From: Candidatus Nitrosopumilus sp.
GTDB taxonomy: Archaea; Thermoproteota; Nitrososphaeria; Nitrososphaerales; Nitrosopumilaceae
NCBI GenBank assembly: GCA_029263475.1
Contig: JAJCXK010000087.1
Coordinates: forward strand, 1 to 64,000
Length of the DNA stretch: 64,000 nucleotides
Reading direction: 5' to 3'
How positions within the stretch are numbered: position 1 is the first letter of the stretch; each line of letters opens with the position of its first letter. The position numbers were made by a program, and so were the translations under genes. The notes beneath the pieces were generated by a model. That model saw nothing but the letters and a program-made list of their open reading frames with translations. It searched no databases and was not told the origin of the DNA. This document shows positions 1 through 9,440 of the stretch, piece by piece.

Positions 1-620
1 CCCTTTGGTAGCGTGCCTTTTGGTTTTGCTGCCACTTCTGCCGGAGGAGCCTGTTGTTGCTGTGTTTGTTTTGCAGTCCCTTCAACGGTAAGGTAGTTAC
101 CACTAAAACTTCCAAATGTTTTGTCAGCTGGATGATATGCCATTCTTGCTCTTGTTGCAAAGTACTGGTCTGATGCTGCAGTGTAACCGCTAACGGTTGC
201 TTTCTGATCATTCCAATTTTTGGTCGGAACCTTTCCTACAGGAGCAGTCAGTCTAACAAAGTATCTGTTAGGAGCTGGTGAATAACCTGTAACCTTTGCC
301 CTGTAATCATGAAATGAAGTCATAGGAGCGGTATAGTATGCATTCTCTAAAGCTTCCTGTACTGTTACCGGAGGTTGTGCTTTAGTCTCAGCTGGCTTTG
401 GTGCTTCCTTTGGCTTTGCAGCTTCTGCTGGCTTGTCTCCAAATCCTTTAGGCAAAGTGCCCTTTGGTTTTGCAGGCGTCTCAGCTGGCTTAACCTCTGC
501 TGGCTTAGTCTCAGTTGGTTCGGACACCAACTGGGTAGAAAGTTGGTTTAGTTTTGCTTCTAATTCGGCAATCTTGTTTTCAAGATCTTGCTTTGTATTC
601 TTTTTACTAGCAGATGCCAT
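1..620 (-). CDS. Partial Lys/Pro/Ala-rich low-complexity protein (C-terminus beyond window)
   Basis: The frame starts at an ATG complementary to 618-620 and stays open to the window edge, giving about 206 visible residues. Residues 1-30 are a short predicted coiled coil rich in Lys, Glu and Leu. A Pro/Ala/Lys/Glu-rich linker follows, with KPAE-type repeats and the motif KPKGTLPKG, which returns just before the window edge. Between the two copies is a more globular section rich in Tyr and Phe, with two similar units (near DYRAKVTGYSPAPNRYF and NDQKATVSGYTAASDQYF). I do not recognise the family and assign no function. No signal peptide is visible, so it is probably cytoplasmic. Its start lies about 100 nt from the divergent gene at 717. 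Confidence 0.75.
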   Translation of the reverse strand, partial: MASASKKNTKQDLENKIAELEAKLNQLSTQLVSEPTETKPAEVKPAETPAKPKGTLPKGFGDKPAEAAKPKEAPKPAETKAQPPVTVQEALENAYYTAPMTSFHDYRAKVTGYSPAPNRYFVRLTAPVGKVPTKNWNDQKATVSGYTAASDQYFATRARMAYHPADKTFGSFSGNYLTVEGTAKQTQQQQAPPAEVAAKPKGTLPK

Positions 621-716
621 AATTTTGAAGGATAGTTCGGGGTTTATGTACATTTGGGTTATTTTCACGATAGATCTTGATCAAGTTTTATATGCTAAAA
701 TTCAATACTAAACACC

Positions 717-1091
717 ATGGATGACTTTGAAAAAGAATATCCAGAGTTTGATTGGAAAAATATTCCAGCATACAAACATCCAGGAGGTAAGAATTGTCCA
801 TGTCCTAAACATGAATACATTAGAGAACAGATCAACTTTACAAAACAGGTTAATGAAAAAGGCAAAGAGCCATCTAAAGTCACACTAAAGTTTTGTCCAG
901 ATCATTACAAAGTATATTTGGAAGAAGTGATTCCCGCAATGCCTCTAAAATATAGACTTCTTACAAAGATCGCACTGAAACTTGGAGCAATTAAAGTGGA
1001 GCAATTAAAGTACATGGAATCGGAATTATGTTTTTACTGCAAATTTGGATCAGGTGGTCATGACAAAAAGAACGAGCTTCCACCAATGTAA
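717..1091 (+). CDS. Small Cys/His-rich conserved-looking hypothetical protein (124 aa)
   Basis: The protein is a 124-residue soluble chain with three clusters of possible metal ligands: CPCPKH near residue 28, FCPDH near residue 60, and CFYC near residue 105. This spacing suggests zinc or an Fe-S cluster but matches no family I can name. No membrane segment or signal peptide is visible. The ATG at 717 is preceded by an AT-rich stretch with a TATA-like TTTTATATGC near 686-695, about 25 nt upstream, which fits a leaderless archaeal transcript. The gene stands alone between the divergent partial gene on the left and the UbiD gene on the right. Confidence 0.7.
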   Translation: MDDFEKEYPEFDWKNIPAYKHPGGKNCPCPKHEYIREQINFTKQVNEKGKEPSKVTLKFCPDHYKVYLEEVIPAMPLKYRLLTKIALKLGAIKVEQLKYMESELCFYCKFGSGGHDKKNELPPM

Positions 1092-1355
1092 ATGATTCTT
1101 CAGGTTTAACAAAAATTCAACAAATAAAGAAAAGATACCCACAGTTAATCCGCATAATCTAATAGAAACTTTCAACTACATTTCAAAATGATATTCAAAT
1201 CCTAGTCGGTCAATAGTTTCAATTTTTAATGAAATAGATATCATTCATCATCGTTCATCACAGTAAAAATGAAAGAAAAAACTGAAAAGATATCAAATGG
1301 TTTACAGGTATGAAAATCTAGTTAAGCTTATACTTGATCTAGGCAAAAGAACGAT

Positions 1356-2798
1356 GTGAGAATAGACGACATTCATGGTTTTATTGCAGAACTTGAAAAA
1401 CATGGAGAACTAAAAAGAGTAAAAGTACAAGTTGATTCAGATTTAGAAATTGCCGAAATAATGAGAAGAGGAATGTATTCTAATGGTCCGGCAATTCTTT
1501 TTGAAAACGTAAAAAATTATGACATGCCAGTTTTAGGAAACGCATTTGGTTCCATGAAGAGATTAGAGATAGGACTTGAAATGACGGATTTCACTGAAAT
1601 TGGTCAACGCATTACAGATATGACAAAGATGGACATGCCATCAGGACTACTTAATAAAATTAAAAAGATTCCCGAACTCTCAAAAATGACAGCATCGTTT
1701 CCAAAAGCAGAGACAAGTGGACCGGTAACTGAGATTACATCAAAAGATGCATCTTTTGATGAACTTCCCATCCTAAAATCATGGCCAGATGATGCAGGTC
1801 GATTCATAACTCTAGGACTGGTGGCTACAAAGCATCCAGAGACAGGAGTAAGAAATCTAGGAGTCTACAGAATACAAATAGTAGACAAAACTCATGCGCT
1901 GATGCATTGGCAAAAACACAAGAGAGGTGCCAATCATGGGGACATTGCAAAGGACAAAGGAGAGAAGATCCCAACTGCCATAATCATCGGGGGAGATCCT
2001 GCAACCATATTTTCTTCAATAGCTCCAGTTCCAGAAGGTTTGGACAAATACCTGTTTGCAGGAATCACTAGAAAGGAAGGTATCAAGACGGTAAAATGCA
2101 AGACAATTGATTTGGATGTACCTGCAAATGCTGAGATAGTTTTAGAGGGCTACGTAGATCCAGCAGACATAAGAGATGAAGGACCGTTTGGAGACCACAC
2201 AGGCTACTACACACCTGTAGAACCATATCCGACATTTACTCTAACAGGGATCATGCGTAGAAAAGATCCAATATACGTCACAACGGTAGTAGGAAAACCT
2301 ATTCTCGAGGATGCATATATTGGTAAAGTGATAGAGCGTTCATTCTTACCATTAATCCAAATGTTTCATCCAGAAGTAGTGGATTTCAGTATGCCAGCAG
2401 CAGGATGGTTCCAAGGATTTGCAATAATATCAATTAAAAAAAGATATCCAGGTCAGGCCAAAAAAGTCATGATGGGGTTGTGGGGAATGGGACAATTATC
2501 ACTTACAAAGATGTTTGTCGTAGTAGATGAAGACATTGACGTACATGACATCAATGATGTGATATGGGCAATTACTACAAGGGCAGATGCAGCACGAGAC
2601 ACCACGATCATTAATTATACACCTACAGACACTCTAGATCCAGCTTCACCACTTGTCAATCTAGGATCAAAAATGGGAATAGATGCAACACAGAAAACAA
2701 GAGAGGAAGGATATCAAAGGGAGATTCAACAGATGGTAAAAATTGATGACAAAACAAAAAACTTGGTAGATTCCAAATGGTCCAATTATGGACTATAG
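1356..2798 (+). CDS. UbiD-family (prenylated-FMN-type) decarboxylase, probably menaquinone pathway
   Basis: The 480-residue protein has the length and motifs of the UbiD/MqnP family, which uses prenylated FMN to decarboxylate aromatic or unsaturated acids. Family hallmarks include the LGVYRIQ region (about 167-173), the EGPFGDHTGYY segment (about 281-291) with the conserved Glu/Asp of the active site, and the late D/P-rich C-terminal segment. The start is GTG at 1356. TTATAC around 1328 lies about 27 nt upstream, which fits a leaderless start. It converges on mqnC with a 6-nt overlap of the two 3' ends. The pairing suggests the late decarboxylation of the futalosine menaquinone route. The general UbiD family call is firm; the substrate is inference. 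Confidence 0.88.
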   Translation: MRIDDIHGFIAELEKHGELKRVKVQVDSDLEIAEIMRRGMYSNGPAILFENVKNYDMPVLGNAFGSMKRLEIGLEMTDFTEIGQRITDMTKMDMPSGLLNKIKKIPELSKMTASFPKAETSGPVTEITSKDASFDELPILKSWPDDAGRFITLGLVATKHPETGVRNLGVYRIQIVDKTHALMHWQKHKRGANHGDIAKDKGEKIPTAIIIGGDPATIFSSIAPVPEGLDKYLFAGITRKEGIKTVKCKTIDLDVPANAEIVLEGYVDPADIRDEGPFGDHTGYYTPVEPYPTFTLTGIMRRKDPIYVTTVVGKPILEDAYIGKVIERSFLPLIQMFHPEVVDFSMPAAGWFQGFAIISIKKRYPGQAKKVMMGLWGMGQLSLTKMFVVVDEDIDVHDINDVIWAITTRADAARDTTIINYTPTDTLDPASPLVNLGSKMGIDATQKTREEGYQREIQQMVKIDDKTKNLVDSKWSNYGL

Positions 2799-3911
2799 AA
2801 CATTAATAGGATTGTAAAAGTTATCTCTCTCTTCCACCTTGTATCCAATCTGATGAATTGCGTCGACAATTATTTTATCAGTTAGTTCGGTGGAACGCGC
2901 CCCAGTGCATGAAACAACCTCCTCTCCAATAAGAGTACCGCCAAAATCATCAGCCCCATATTGCAAAGCAAGCTGAGCCATACCAACGCCGTTGGTTAAC
3001 CATGACGATTGAATATGTGAAATTAATCCATCAAGGACAAGTCTAGATATTGCAATCATTTTCAGTAATTGAATTCCACCAGTTCCATATTCAACGATGC
3101 CTTCTTCATGCATCAAAGTGTTGTTTGGCTCAAAGTTCCAAGGAATAAATGCCATGAAACCATTGGTTTTTTCTTGAAGATTTACGATTTTAGAAAAGTG
3201 TTCAACAATGTCATTATTGTTTTCAACATGACCATACATCATAGTTGCAGAGCCTGGAATGCCAAGCGAATGAGCCTCGCCCATTATTCTAATCCAATCA
3301 TCACTGGAGATCTTCTTTGGACTGATTATTTCTTTAACAGAATCAGTCAAAATTTCAGCACCGGCACCAGGAATGGATTGTAGACCTGCATCTTTTAATC
3401 GAGACAAGATTTCTTTTGTGGATGACTTTTCAACTCTTGCAATCATGTCAATTTCAGATGTAGACAACCCATGAACGCCGACAGTGGGGAATTTTTCTCG
3501 AATCATTCTAAATGCATCCTCATAGTATTCTATATTCAAACTAGGATTATGGCCGCCCTGAATCAGAACCTGGCGAATTTTGAACATGTCAAACGAAGCT
3601 TTTACCCTAGATTCAATTTGATCAAGTGTCAAAGTGTAAGAATCTTCAGCACCAGGTGATCTATAAAATGCACAAAACTTGCAATCAGTAATGCAGACAT
3701 TAGTGTAATTCAAAATAATATTATTTACAAAAGAGGCCTTTTTGCCAAATTGTTTCCTTGTAAGATGGCCAGAAACAAGACCCATAAGATGAACATCGTT
3801 GGATTCTAAGAGTCTCAGGATATCTTCAGAGCCTGGACGTTTACCGTTAAGAGAATTTTCCAAAATATCTTTGATGTCACTTTTTTGTATTTGCGCAGTT
3901 GTTTGGCTCAA
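2793..3911 (-). CDS. mqnC: Radical SAM cyclic dehypoxanthine futalosine synthase (MqnC type)
   Basis: This 372-residue radical SAM enzyme carries CITDCKFC (CX3CX2C) near residue 73, the ligand set for the 4Fe-4S cluster that cleaves S-adenosylmethionine. The next motifs, VLIQGGHNP, the PGAGAEIL segment, FIPWNFEPNNT and the C-terminal DFGGTLIGEEVV region, fit MqnC better than its relatives MqnE and CofH. MqnC cyclises dehypoxanthine futalosine in the futalosine route to menaquinone, the quinone of ammonia-oxidising archaea. The start is an upstream TTG- or ATG-type codon at 3911 giving MSQTTAQ. The neighbouring convergent UbiD decarboxylase supports this pathway. MqnE or CofH is a less likely alternative. 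Confidence 0.87.
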   Translation of the reverse strand: MSQTTAQIQKSDIKDILENSLNGKRPGSEDILRLLESNDVHLMGLVSGHLTRKQFGKKASFVNNIILNYTNVCITDCKFCAFYRSPGAEDSYTLTLDQIESRVKASFDMFKIRQVLIQGGHNPSLNIEYYEDAFRMIREKFPTVGVHGLSTSEIDMIARVEKSSTKEILSRLKDAGLQSIPGAGAEILTDSVKEIISPKKISSDDWIRIMGEAHSLGIPGSATMMYGHVENNNDIVEHFSKIVNLQEKTNGFMAFIPWNFEPNNTLMHEEGIVEYGTGGIQLLKMIAISRLVLDGLISHIQSSWLTNGVGMAQLALQYGADDFGGTLIGEEVVSCTGARSTELTDKIIVDAIHQIGYKVEERDNFYNPINVL

Positions 3912-5214
3912 GTATTCTACATCATCGGGAATTTCTATTTAATCCTTGATAGAAATAAAGAGAAGAAAAGAAATAATTGGATCAAAAAAGATGCTTTATT
4001 CTTGAAAAACTTAATTCAAAATACCCAGATCAATTTAACATAAAAAAATTTCAAATACAAGATACAATTCAAAATATTAGAATTTACATTCACAGTGCAT
4101 CAGAATTCAATACAGTGATTCAGTGAACTAATCTTAAAATACAGTAATGATGAATATTCAATCCCCCATCATCCATCCACCGATTCAACGACGAATTGGT
4201 TTATTCACAAATATGCACCTCAAGTCAACTTAACCTACAACTGCACAGCGGTGTAAAAAATACAGAGGCTGATGAAATATTTGCATTATTTTTTGAAATT
4301 TTCTAAATAATTTTGATTGTTTATAGTATGAATCCATAGACATACTTAAGTTTCAAAAAGTTGTAGATATATTAGAACAAAGTTCACCTCTACCCCCTGA
4401 GTTCGAAGTACTCTAAAGGAAACCAAACGGGATTTTGCATGGGCTGATGTTCTTTTTACACACCAAAATCAAATCAAGTGGAAACAACATAATTCACACA
4501 TATTGACAATATGAAATATTTGAAAAAAATAAAATGTAAGACTAGCAGATTTGGGTCATAATTATAACAAATCTAAATCAAGATGAAGGATTAAGAAGAA
4601 AGAATGCAGCCATTGCAACAAAAATTCCCAACCAAATAACAAATCTCACTTTATTCATTACAACACTTTAAAAGTTTAAGATTAGATATAATCTTATTTC
4701 TAGATTAAATTTTCATCAATTTTAGTCATTATGTTTTATCAAACATTAAATAAATTACCACACTTAAGAAAATCAGAACCATTCAAGTGCATTGTATATC
4801 AATCAGAAAAAATCCAAACACAATCTAAAAATTATTTAGAATGCAAATGAAGGTTGTAAAATCAGAATGTCGTAAAAAATATTCATAATGTTCATCAAAA
4901 TTACCAGTGGAATTAAGATGATCTTCAAAAACACCACATCATGAAAATGAGATTCGGTAAAAGATCAGTTTTGACAGCATCCTAAAAAGAACAAACTGAA
5001 TTTCAAATAATATAACCGGTTTTCAAACATGATATTTGAGCAAAGAATCTGAATGTTCAGTATAATTTAGTGTTTTGAAAAATGTAACATGGTATTGCCA
5101 ATGTAAGAAAATCAGATGGACAAGTATTTTATTAAAAAATTCAGTCCAGATATCAAATTGGACTCTTAAAAATCCACATTAATTTTAAGTAGGGCACAAA
5201 AGTGAACCCAGATC
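3912..5214. other. Long gene-poor, AT-rich intergenic region
   Basis: About 1.3 kb has no convincing gene longer than 60 codons. It contains a possible 26-codon membrane peptide gene (listed separately), a 39-codon plus-strand frame at 4731-4850 and a 28-codon frame at 4147-4233, both weak. The stretch around 4390-4450 is somewhat richer in G+C than its flanks and could mark a small RNA or an old gene remnant, but I see no recognisable RNA family. TTTTAAGTA around 5182-5190 is the probable TATA element of the ADH synthase gene. Confidence 0.6.
4578..4658 (-). CDS. Possible single-span membrane micro-protein (26 aa)
   Basis: An ATG complementary to 4656-4658 opens 26 codons ending in TGA. The product begins MNKVRF, has one hydrophobic span of about 18 residues (VIWLGIFVAMAAFFLL) and ends NPSS. 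That layout, a short basic head plus one helix, is typical of real small membrane proteins, and positive-inside rules would put the N-terminus in the cytoplasm. AT-rich TATA-like sequence lies upstream. No partner or function can be inferred, and short frames of this kind can arise by chance. Confidence 0.42.
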   Translation of the reverse strand: MNKVRFVIWLGIFVAMAAFFLLNPSS

Positions 5215-5997
5215 ATGGTATCAGGTAATCAAATTAGGCTAAACAGAATTCTTAGAAAAGGAAAAATGCTTTGCATTCCAATGGATCATGGAATTTCAAA
5301 CGGACCCATAGAAGGCCTTGAAGATCCAATTTCCACAATTTACAAATGCGAAGGGCACGGATTAACCAGCGTGATAATTAACAAAGGAATCATCAAAGCA
5401 TTGCCAAAACCAACCAAAGTTGGAATTTTGGTTCATTTTTCAAGCAGTACGTCACTGTCACTGTCACCTAACCGAAAAATGCTCACGGGAACTGTAAAAG
5501 AAGCGGCAGCCATGGGCGCTGATGGAATCTCACTCCACATCAATGTGGGAGGTAAAGAAGAACCAGAGATGCTAGAACAGCTTGGAATGACAGCAGATCA
5601 ATGCCACAGATGGGGAATGCCGTTGTTGGCAATGATGTATCCAAGAGGAGAAAACGTCAAAAATCCACATGACCCAGAAATAATCGGACATGTTGCAAGA
5701 ATTGGAGCAGAATGCGGCGCAGATATTGTTAAAACACTATACACAGGAGACATTGATTCGTTTTCAAAAATTGTAAAGAGTACACCAGTCCCAATTGTCG
5801 TTGCAGGAGGACCAAAAGCAAAAACAGATTTAGACATTCTCCAAATGACTGAGGATGTCATGAGTGCAGGAGCAAAAGGCGTCACATATGGAAGAAACAT
5901 TTTTGCACACAAAGCACCTGAAAAAATGATAGAGGCATTAGCTGAGATAATTTTCAGAAAAGGAACAGCAAAGGAAGCAATGAAGAGAATTGAATAA
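5215..5997 (+). CDS. 2-amino-3,7-dideoxy-D-threo-hept-6-ulosonate (ADH) synthase
   Basis: This class I aldolase-like enzyme catalyses the first step of the archaeal shikimate route, joining aspartate semialdehyde to a deoxyhexose-phosphate-derived precursor in place of bacterial DAHP synthase. The 260-residue length is normal. PMDHG (Asp24), MMYPRG (Tyr142) and VKTLYTGD (Schiff-base Lys173) match the known catalytic positions, and the phosphate-binding GGPKAK loop is present. The next gene in the block is 3-dehydroquinate synthase II, the dedicated partner, overlapping by 8 nt, so an operon is very likely. The ATG at 5215 follows a TATA-like TTTTAAGTA by about 25-30 nt. Confidence 0.94.
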   Translation: MVSGNQIRLNRILRKGKMLCIPMDHGISNGPIEGLEDPISTIYKCEGHGLTSVIINKGIIKALPKPTKVGILVHFSSSTSLSLSPNRKMLTGTVKEAAAMGADGISLHINVGGKEEPEMLEQLGMTADQCHRWGMPLLAMMYPRGENVKNPHDPEIIGHVARIGAECGADIVKTLYTGDIDSFSKIVKSTPVPIVVAGGPKAKTDLDILQMTEDVMSAGAKGVTYGRNIFAHKAPEKMIEALAEIIFRKGTAKEAMKRIE

Positions 5998-7048
5998 AGT
6001 AAGAGAATTAATAGTTTCACCCAAAGTGTCTCAGACCCAGTTAGCTAAATTTTTACCTCAATTAGAAGAGGAAGGTGTAAAAATAGTATACATAGATCCA
6101 AAGAAAATAGGTAAAACCAAAACAAAACTTAAAACAGTTTTTTCATCTAGTGCTTCAGACTATGTCGTTCTTGAAAAAGAAGGAACAAAACCAAAGGGTA
6201 AAAAGATAGGAAGAAAATTCCAGATATTATCAAATTCTGACATCGAGGATGTTCTTACAATTGCCAAAAAAGGACTAGACTTTGTAATCATAGAGGTAAA
6301 AGATTGGAAAATAATTCCTTTAGAAAACATCATCGCAAAATTACACAAAGTCCACACAAAAATTTTTGCCATTTCAAGAACTCCCGAAGAAGTGAGGAAA
6401 ATGTTTTCAATTTTAGAGATAGGTGTAGACGGCGTAATATTTAGTACGTCATCAATTAACGAGGTTAGAGAGGTGATGGTGTACCTAGGCACCAAGAGCT
6501 TTGACATGAAGCCCGCAAAAATTACGGAAATCAAAGAGGTTGGAGACGGTGAAAGGGTTTGCGTGGATACAGCTTCGATGTTGCATAAAGGCGAGGGAAT
6601 GTTGATTGGAAACAGATCAAACTTTTTGTTTTTGGTACACAATGAATCCGTCGGATCATCATTTACATCACCAAGACCGTTTAGGGTAAATGCGGGGGCA
6701 GTTCATTGCTATACATTATCACCAGATGGAACAACAAAATATCTCTCAGAGGTAGAAACAGGCTCTGAAGTAATGATTCTCAATTCAAAGGGAAAAGCAA
6801 GAAGGGTCACCGTAGGAAGATCAAAAATTGAACGCCGACCGATGCTAATGATTAAAGCCACAGTAGGAGGAGAAATAGGAGGAATTATAGCACAAGACGC
6901 AGAAACGATTCGCTTTGTAAAATCCAACGGGCAGCTAGTATCAGTGACGCACCTAAAAAAAGGAGACATTATCATGGTACATGCAAAACCTGCGACAGGT
7001 AGACACTTTGGAATGGAAGTTTCCGACGAATATATTTTGGAAAAATGA
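5990..7048 (+). CDS. 3-dehydroquinate synthase II (archaeal type)
   Basis: The 352-residue protein belongs to the archaeal NAD-dependent DHQ synthase II family, which oxidatively deaminates and cyclises the ADH synthase product to 3-dehydroquinate. The C-terminal half shows the family's conserved MLHKGEGMLIGNRS, SFTSPRPFRVNAG and HCYTLSPDG segments. The N-terminal part is a divergent Rossmann-like region rich in Lys. The start is TTG at 5990, overlapping the previous stop by 8 nt, and the 3' end overlaps aroD by an ATGA. Both overlaps point to translational coupling in the aro operon. Confidence 0.93.
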   Translation: MNKVRELIVSPKVSQTQLAKFLPQLEEEGVKIVYIDPKKIGKTKTKLKTVFSSSASDYVVLEKEGTKPKGKKIGRKFQILSNSDIEDVLTIAKKGLDFVIIEVKDWKIIPLENIIAKLHKVHTKIFAISRTPEEVRKMFSILEIGVDGVIFSTSSINEVREVMVYLGTKSFDMKPAKITEIKEVGDGERVCVDTASMLHKGEGMLIGNRSNFLFLVHNESVGSSFTSPRPFRVNAGAVHCYTLSPDGTTKYLSEVETGSEVMILNSKGKARRVTVGRSKIERRPMLMIKATVGGEIGGIIAQDAETIRFVKSNGQLVSVTHLKKGDIIMVHAKPATGRHFGMEVSDEYILEK

Positions 7049-7719
7049 AATACAAAACATGCGTGTCAATTGGAGAGAAAACACCTGCTGCAATCAATCA
7101 AACATTAAAGATTGCACTAAAGAAGTCAGACTTTGTAGAAGTAAGGTTTGATTTTCTAAAAACAAATCAAATTCCAATGGTATTGGAGATGATTAAAAAA
7201 GATCTTAGCAGAATTGTATGTACCTTAAGACCAAAGACAGAAGGTGGAAAATTTCCTGGAAATGAAAATGAAAGAATCGCGATTCTGAAACTGATTGCAG
7301 AATACAATCCATTTCTATTAGACATAGAGTTTAACACGCTGAAAAATAATTCCCCATTAGCAAAATATCTAAAATCCACAAAAACAAAACTACTTGTTTC
7401 ATGGCACAATTTTAAAAAAACTCCAAGTTCTTTAGAACTTAGAAACAAAGTTAATCAGATGGGTAAATTCTCATCAAATGTAAAAATTGTGTGTACCGCA
7501 AAATCAACAGATGACTCGGTTAGAATGCTTGAACTGTATAATAAAAAAGGCAAAAACAACCTCATTTCATTTGCAATGGGGGATTTTGGAAGAATTTCAA
7601 GAGTTTTGTGCCTGTATCTAGGAAGTCCTTACACATATGTTTCTCTGGGAAAAGCAATTGCACCAGGACAATTTAGTGTCGACGAGATCAAAAAAATTGT
7701 CAATTTAAAAAAAAGTTAA
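7045..7719 (+). CDS. aroD: 3-dehydroquinate dehydratase, type I
   Basis: Type I dehydroquinase forms a Schiff base with 3-dehydroquinate and dehydrates it to 3-dehydroshikimate. The 224-residue barrel shows EVRFD (Glu32, Arg34), SWHNF with catalytic His121, and VKIVCTAKS with Schiff-base Lys147, all at the expected spacing. The late SMG-type phosphate or substrate loop appears as SFAMGDFG, and the C-terminal GQFSVDE segment is typical. The ATG overlaps the stop of the DHQ synthase gene in an ATGA. The next gene, aroE, begins 42 nt downstream, so the chain of pathway genes continues. Confidence 0.93.
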   Translation: MKYKTCVSIGEKTPAAINQTLKIALKKSDFVEVRFDFLKTNQIPMVLEMIKKDLSRIVCTLRPKTEGGKFPGNENERIAILKLIAEYNPFLLDIEFNTLKNNSPLAKYLKSTKTKLLVSWHNFKKTPSSLELRNKVNQMGKFSSNVKIVCTAKSTDDSVRMLELYNKKGKNNLISFAMGDFGRISRVLCLYLGSPYTYVSLGKAIAPGQFSVDEIKKIVNLKKS

Positions 7720-7761
7720 ACATCAGTTGAGAGTTTAAATCAATCTTATAATTCAAAAAAT

Positions 7762-8586
7762 ATGATGAGTAAATCATTTGCAGTTATAGGAGATCCCATT
7801 GACCATTCACTATCCCCAAATATCCACAGTGCAGCATTTAGAGAAATGAGTTTAGATTCATCATACATAGCATACCGTATCCCAAAGGGGGAATTGGAAG
7901 AAGGGATTGAAGGATTGAAAAAAATTAAGATTTACGGATTTAACATCACAATCCCACATAAAATAGAAATGATGCAGTATCTAGACAAAATGGACGAAGC
8001 ATGCAGTCTAATTGGCGCAGTGAATACTGTTACAAACAAAGACGGTATTTTGAAAGGATACAACACAGATATGGATGGATTTCTAGAACCACTTAAAAAA
8101 AGAAAACTTGTCATTGCAAATTCCAAAGTGCTACTCATAGGAGCAGGTGGTGCTGCAAGAGCGATAGTCGCAGGATTTGCAAAAGAAAAAGTGAAAAGCA
8201 TCACCATAGCAAACAGAACATTAGAAAATGGAAACAGACTTTCTGAATTTGCAAAGATGATCGGATTGAATTCAAATTCTATTGAAATCAAACAGGTTAA
8301 AGACACTGCTAAAGATTACGACATCATTGTAAACTCCACATCCGTAGGACTAAGAAATGAGCCAAGTATTATTTCCCTACAGGGGATTAATGAAAAAACA
8401 ATCGTGTATGATATCGTATACATGCCAATGAATACAGATTTTATTAAAAAAGCAAAAGAAAAAAATGCCATCGTAATTTACGGTTATGAAATGCTTCTAG
8501 GCCAAGCAGTAAGAGCCTTTGAAATTTGGCATGGTGTAGAAGCACCTTATAATGCCATGAAAAAGGCATTACTGGGAGGATTTTGA
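7762..8586 (+). CDS. aroE: Shikimate dehydrogenase (NADP+)
   Basis: This enzyme reduces 3-dehydroshikimate to shikimate with NADPH. The shikimate-binding pair Ser16/Ser18 (HSLSP), catalytic Lys67 (NITIPHK) and Asp103 (YNTDMDG) are intact. The Rossmann motif GAGGAAR at 127-133 is followed by NRT (about 150), the usual NADP-preferring signature. At 274 residues it has normal length. Two ATG codons in a row (7762 and 7765) could serve as the start; the first is used here. A TATA-like element TCTTATAATT lies near 7743-7752, so an extra promoter inside the block is possible. Confidence 0.94.
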   Translation: MMSKSFAVIGDPIDHSLSPNIHSAAFREMSLDSSYIAYRIPKGELEEGIEGLKKIKIYGFNITIPHKIEMMQYLDKMDEACSLIGAVNTVTNKDGILKGYNTDMDGFLEPLKKRKLVIANSKVLLIGAGGAARAIVAGFAKEKVKSITIANRTLENGNRLSEFAKMIGLNSNSIEIKQVKDTAKDYDIIVNSTSVGLRNEPSIISLQGINEKTIVYDIVYMPMNTDFIKKAKEKNAIVIYGYEMLLGQAVRAFEIWHGVEAPYNAMKKALLGGF

Positions 8587-9440
8587 TGGTAAAAGCAAAG
8601 GCTACAGTCCATGGCGCAGTCTCATTGGTTAATGCAATAGCCAACCAAAAAGGAGCTACATTGGGAATATCATTGAAGGTAGAAGCAATTGTGGAAACAA
8701 GTCCAGGTAAAGGAATTTCAATCAAATCTGAAAATAAGAGTTTGAGTTCTCGCTTAGTCAATCAGACGATTGAAAGAATTATTTCCAAGAAAGATAGGGA
8801 TCGCAATAAGATCATAATCACATTGACTTCAGAGATCCCAACGGGATACGGACTCAAGAGTTCTAGTGCAATATCATCCGCGGTTGCTTTAGCATGCGCA
8901 AAGATATTCAAACCAAAATTTACGGACCAACAAATACTGCTGGCAGGAGTTGAAGCGTCAATCAAATCCAAAGTTAGCATTACAGGTGCATATGATGACG
9001 CATGTTCATGCTATTATGGAGGATTCAATGTTACAGATAACGCAAAAAAGAAAAGAGTGCGATTTGAAAAAGGACCTTCAAATCTAATCGCAGTGATATT
9101 TATTCCCAAAGATAGAAAAAGAGGAAATTTGAAAAAGTTAAAAATTCTCTCATCAGTATTTGAAAATGCGTGGGAATTAGCAAAGAAGACAAACTATTGG
9201 GATGCAATGATTATCAACGGACTAGCAACAGCATCGATTCTAAACTCAAATTCCAAAATCATCACAGAATTAATTGAGAAAGGAGCACTTGGCGCATCAG
9301 TTTCTGGAAATGGGCCATCCATAGCTGCAGTGACAAAGAAGGAAAACGAAGATGCAATAAAAAGAATATTTTCCACACTAGAAGGGAATTTGATAGTTTC
9401 AAAAATTAGCAACAAAAAGGCAGAAGTTCATGAAGTGTAA
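8586..9440 (+). CDS. Shikimate kinase, archaeal GHMP-kinase type
   Basis: Archaeal shikimate kinase belongs to the GHMP superfamily (with homoserine and mevalonate kinases) and is unrelated to bacterial AroK. It makes shikimate 3-phosphate. The ATP loop GYGLKSSSA at residues 87-95 is diagnostic, an SGNGPSI glycine-rich segment sits near residue 238, and the N-terminal HGAVSLVNA stretch is typical. I choose ATG 8586, whose A is the last base of the aroE stop (TGATG); a TTG three bases earlier is less likely. Its 3' end overlaps aroA by 11 nt. The place between aroE and EPSP synthase agrees with the assigned step. Confidence 0.93.
   Translation: MVKAKATVHGAVSLVNAIANQKGATLGISLKVEAIVETSPGKGISIKSENKSLSSRLVNQTIERIISKKDRDRNKIIITLTSEIPTGYGLKSSSAISSAVALACAKIFKPKFTDQQILLAGVEASIKSKVSITGAYDDACSCYYGGFNVTDNAKKKRVRFEKGPSNLIAVIFIPKDRKRGNLKKLKILSSVFENAWELAKKTNYWDAMIINGLATASILNSNSKIITELIEKGALGASVSGNGPSIAAVTKKENEDAIKRIFSTLEGNLIVSKISNKKAEVHEV

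Noticed and set aside
4147..4233. 28-codon plus-strand frame
   Set aside because: Composition is Ile/Pro/His-rich without pattern, no promoter is evident, and this length is expected by chance.
4390..4460. Possible SRP RNA or RNase P RNA
   Set aside because: The segment is slightly richer in G+C but none of the conserved cores of these RNAs could be found.
4731..4850. 39-codon plus-strand frame
   Set aside because: It has two Cys and a Lys-rich end but no clear motif and no conservation evidence; too weak to list as a gene.
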